Of a stretch of DNA of 63,117 nucleotides, positions 63,069 through 63,117 are shown one piece after another. The notes below the pieces were generated by a model, which did not search any database, was not told where the DNA came from, and was given only the letters and a program-made list of their open reading frames with translations. Source of the stretch: a bacterium (lineage in GTDB: Bacteria > Zhuqueibacterota > QNDG01 > JAFGCO01); the NCBI GenBank assembly GCA_016932575.1, contig JAFGCO010000061.1, positions 1-63,117 on the forward strand. Reading direction: 5' to 3'. The translations under genes and the position numbers were made by a program. The stretch's first letter is position 1. Every line of letters begins with the position of its first letter.

Positions 63069-63117
63069 CGATAGTTTGCTATCCGGTGTGTGGGAAAGAA
63101 AGATTATTCCTTTTGAA

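Noticed and set aside
1-63117. CRISPR arrays, IS elements, prophage or integrase genes, rRNA genes.
   Set aside because: None was found. No regularly spaced direct repeats, transposase or integrase motifs, or rRNA sequence were seen. The window is mostly ordinary chromosomal gene content.

Overview
The window is 63 kb of chromosome from a Gram-negative bacterium of moderate G+C content. The best clue to its identity is the C-terminal sorting domain (NYPNPFNPST...) on the secreted protein at 37274-39769. That domain is a hallmark of the FCB superphylum, as in Calditrichota, KSB1, Marinimicrobia and relatives. An outer membrane is also implied by the TolC/RND pump, several lipoproteins, barrel-like proteins and a CsgG-type protein. 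Promoters are classical sigma70 (TTGACA-N17-TAAATT/TATATT), not the Bacteroidetes type. I cannot assign a genus. No insertion sequence, prophage, CRISPR array or rRNA was seen. There is one tRNA, tRNA-Leu(CAA).

Layout. 1-8 kb: the tRNA gene, then a TetR / methyltransferase / TolC / adaptor / RND efflux operon. 8-11.4 kb: mltG and a pcrA/uvrD helicase. 11.4-20 kb: a small lipoprotein on the minus strand, then a tight housekeeping run (PHP phosphoesterase, radC, STAS, birA, coaX, a degenerate GxxExxY protein), a TPM / nucleotidyltransferase / LemA trio and a CstA-type transporter. 20-30.7 kb: a helicase-nuclease, a nitroreductase followed by an MFS remnant, a radical SAM/thioredoxin pair, rnhB-yraN, a sialidase-like lipoprotein, pdxA, a DUF2156 protein and OsmC. 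30.8-39.8 kb: envelope and secreted proteins (barrel-like protein, TPR lipoprotein, DUF2846, PQQ-propeller/CARDB protein) flanking pyrK-pyrD. 39.8-42.4 kb, minus strand: nitronate monooxygenase and a FetAB-type ABC exporter. 42.5-52.7 kb: lipA, an AMP-ligase, an EF-G paralogue, a HIT protein, a cyclophilin, yhbY, small enzymes and a CsgG/TPR lipoprotein.

The last 10 kb is a complete branched-chain amino acid operon, ilvD-ilvB-ilvN-ilvC-leuA-leuC-leuD-leuB. It is preceded by a strong promoter and a leader of about 290 nt, and it ends in a clear intrinsic terminator. The leader contains a 46-50 codon ORF whose end is almost entirely Leu/Val/Ile codons. Downstream of it are competing base-pairing segments, one of which can mask the ilvD ribosome binding site. 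This looks like a ribosome-mediated attenuator without an obvious terminator, and it is the most interesting feature here. The IlvC cofactor loop also looks NADH-type.

Other points of interest are back-to-back promoters that place fetA and lipA on leaderless or nearly leaderless transcripts, an EF-G paralogue with an altered guanine-recognition motif, an AMP-ligase whose catalytic lysine appears replaced by arginine, a GxxExxY protein that has lost its nuclease residues, and a 19-bp inverted repeat beyond the leuB terminator.
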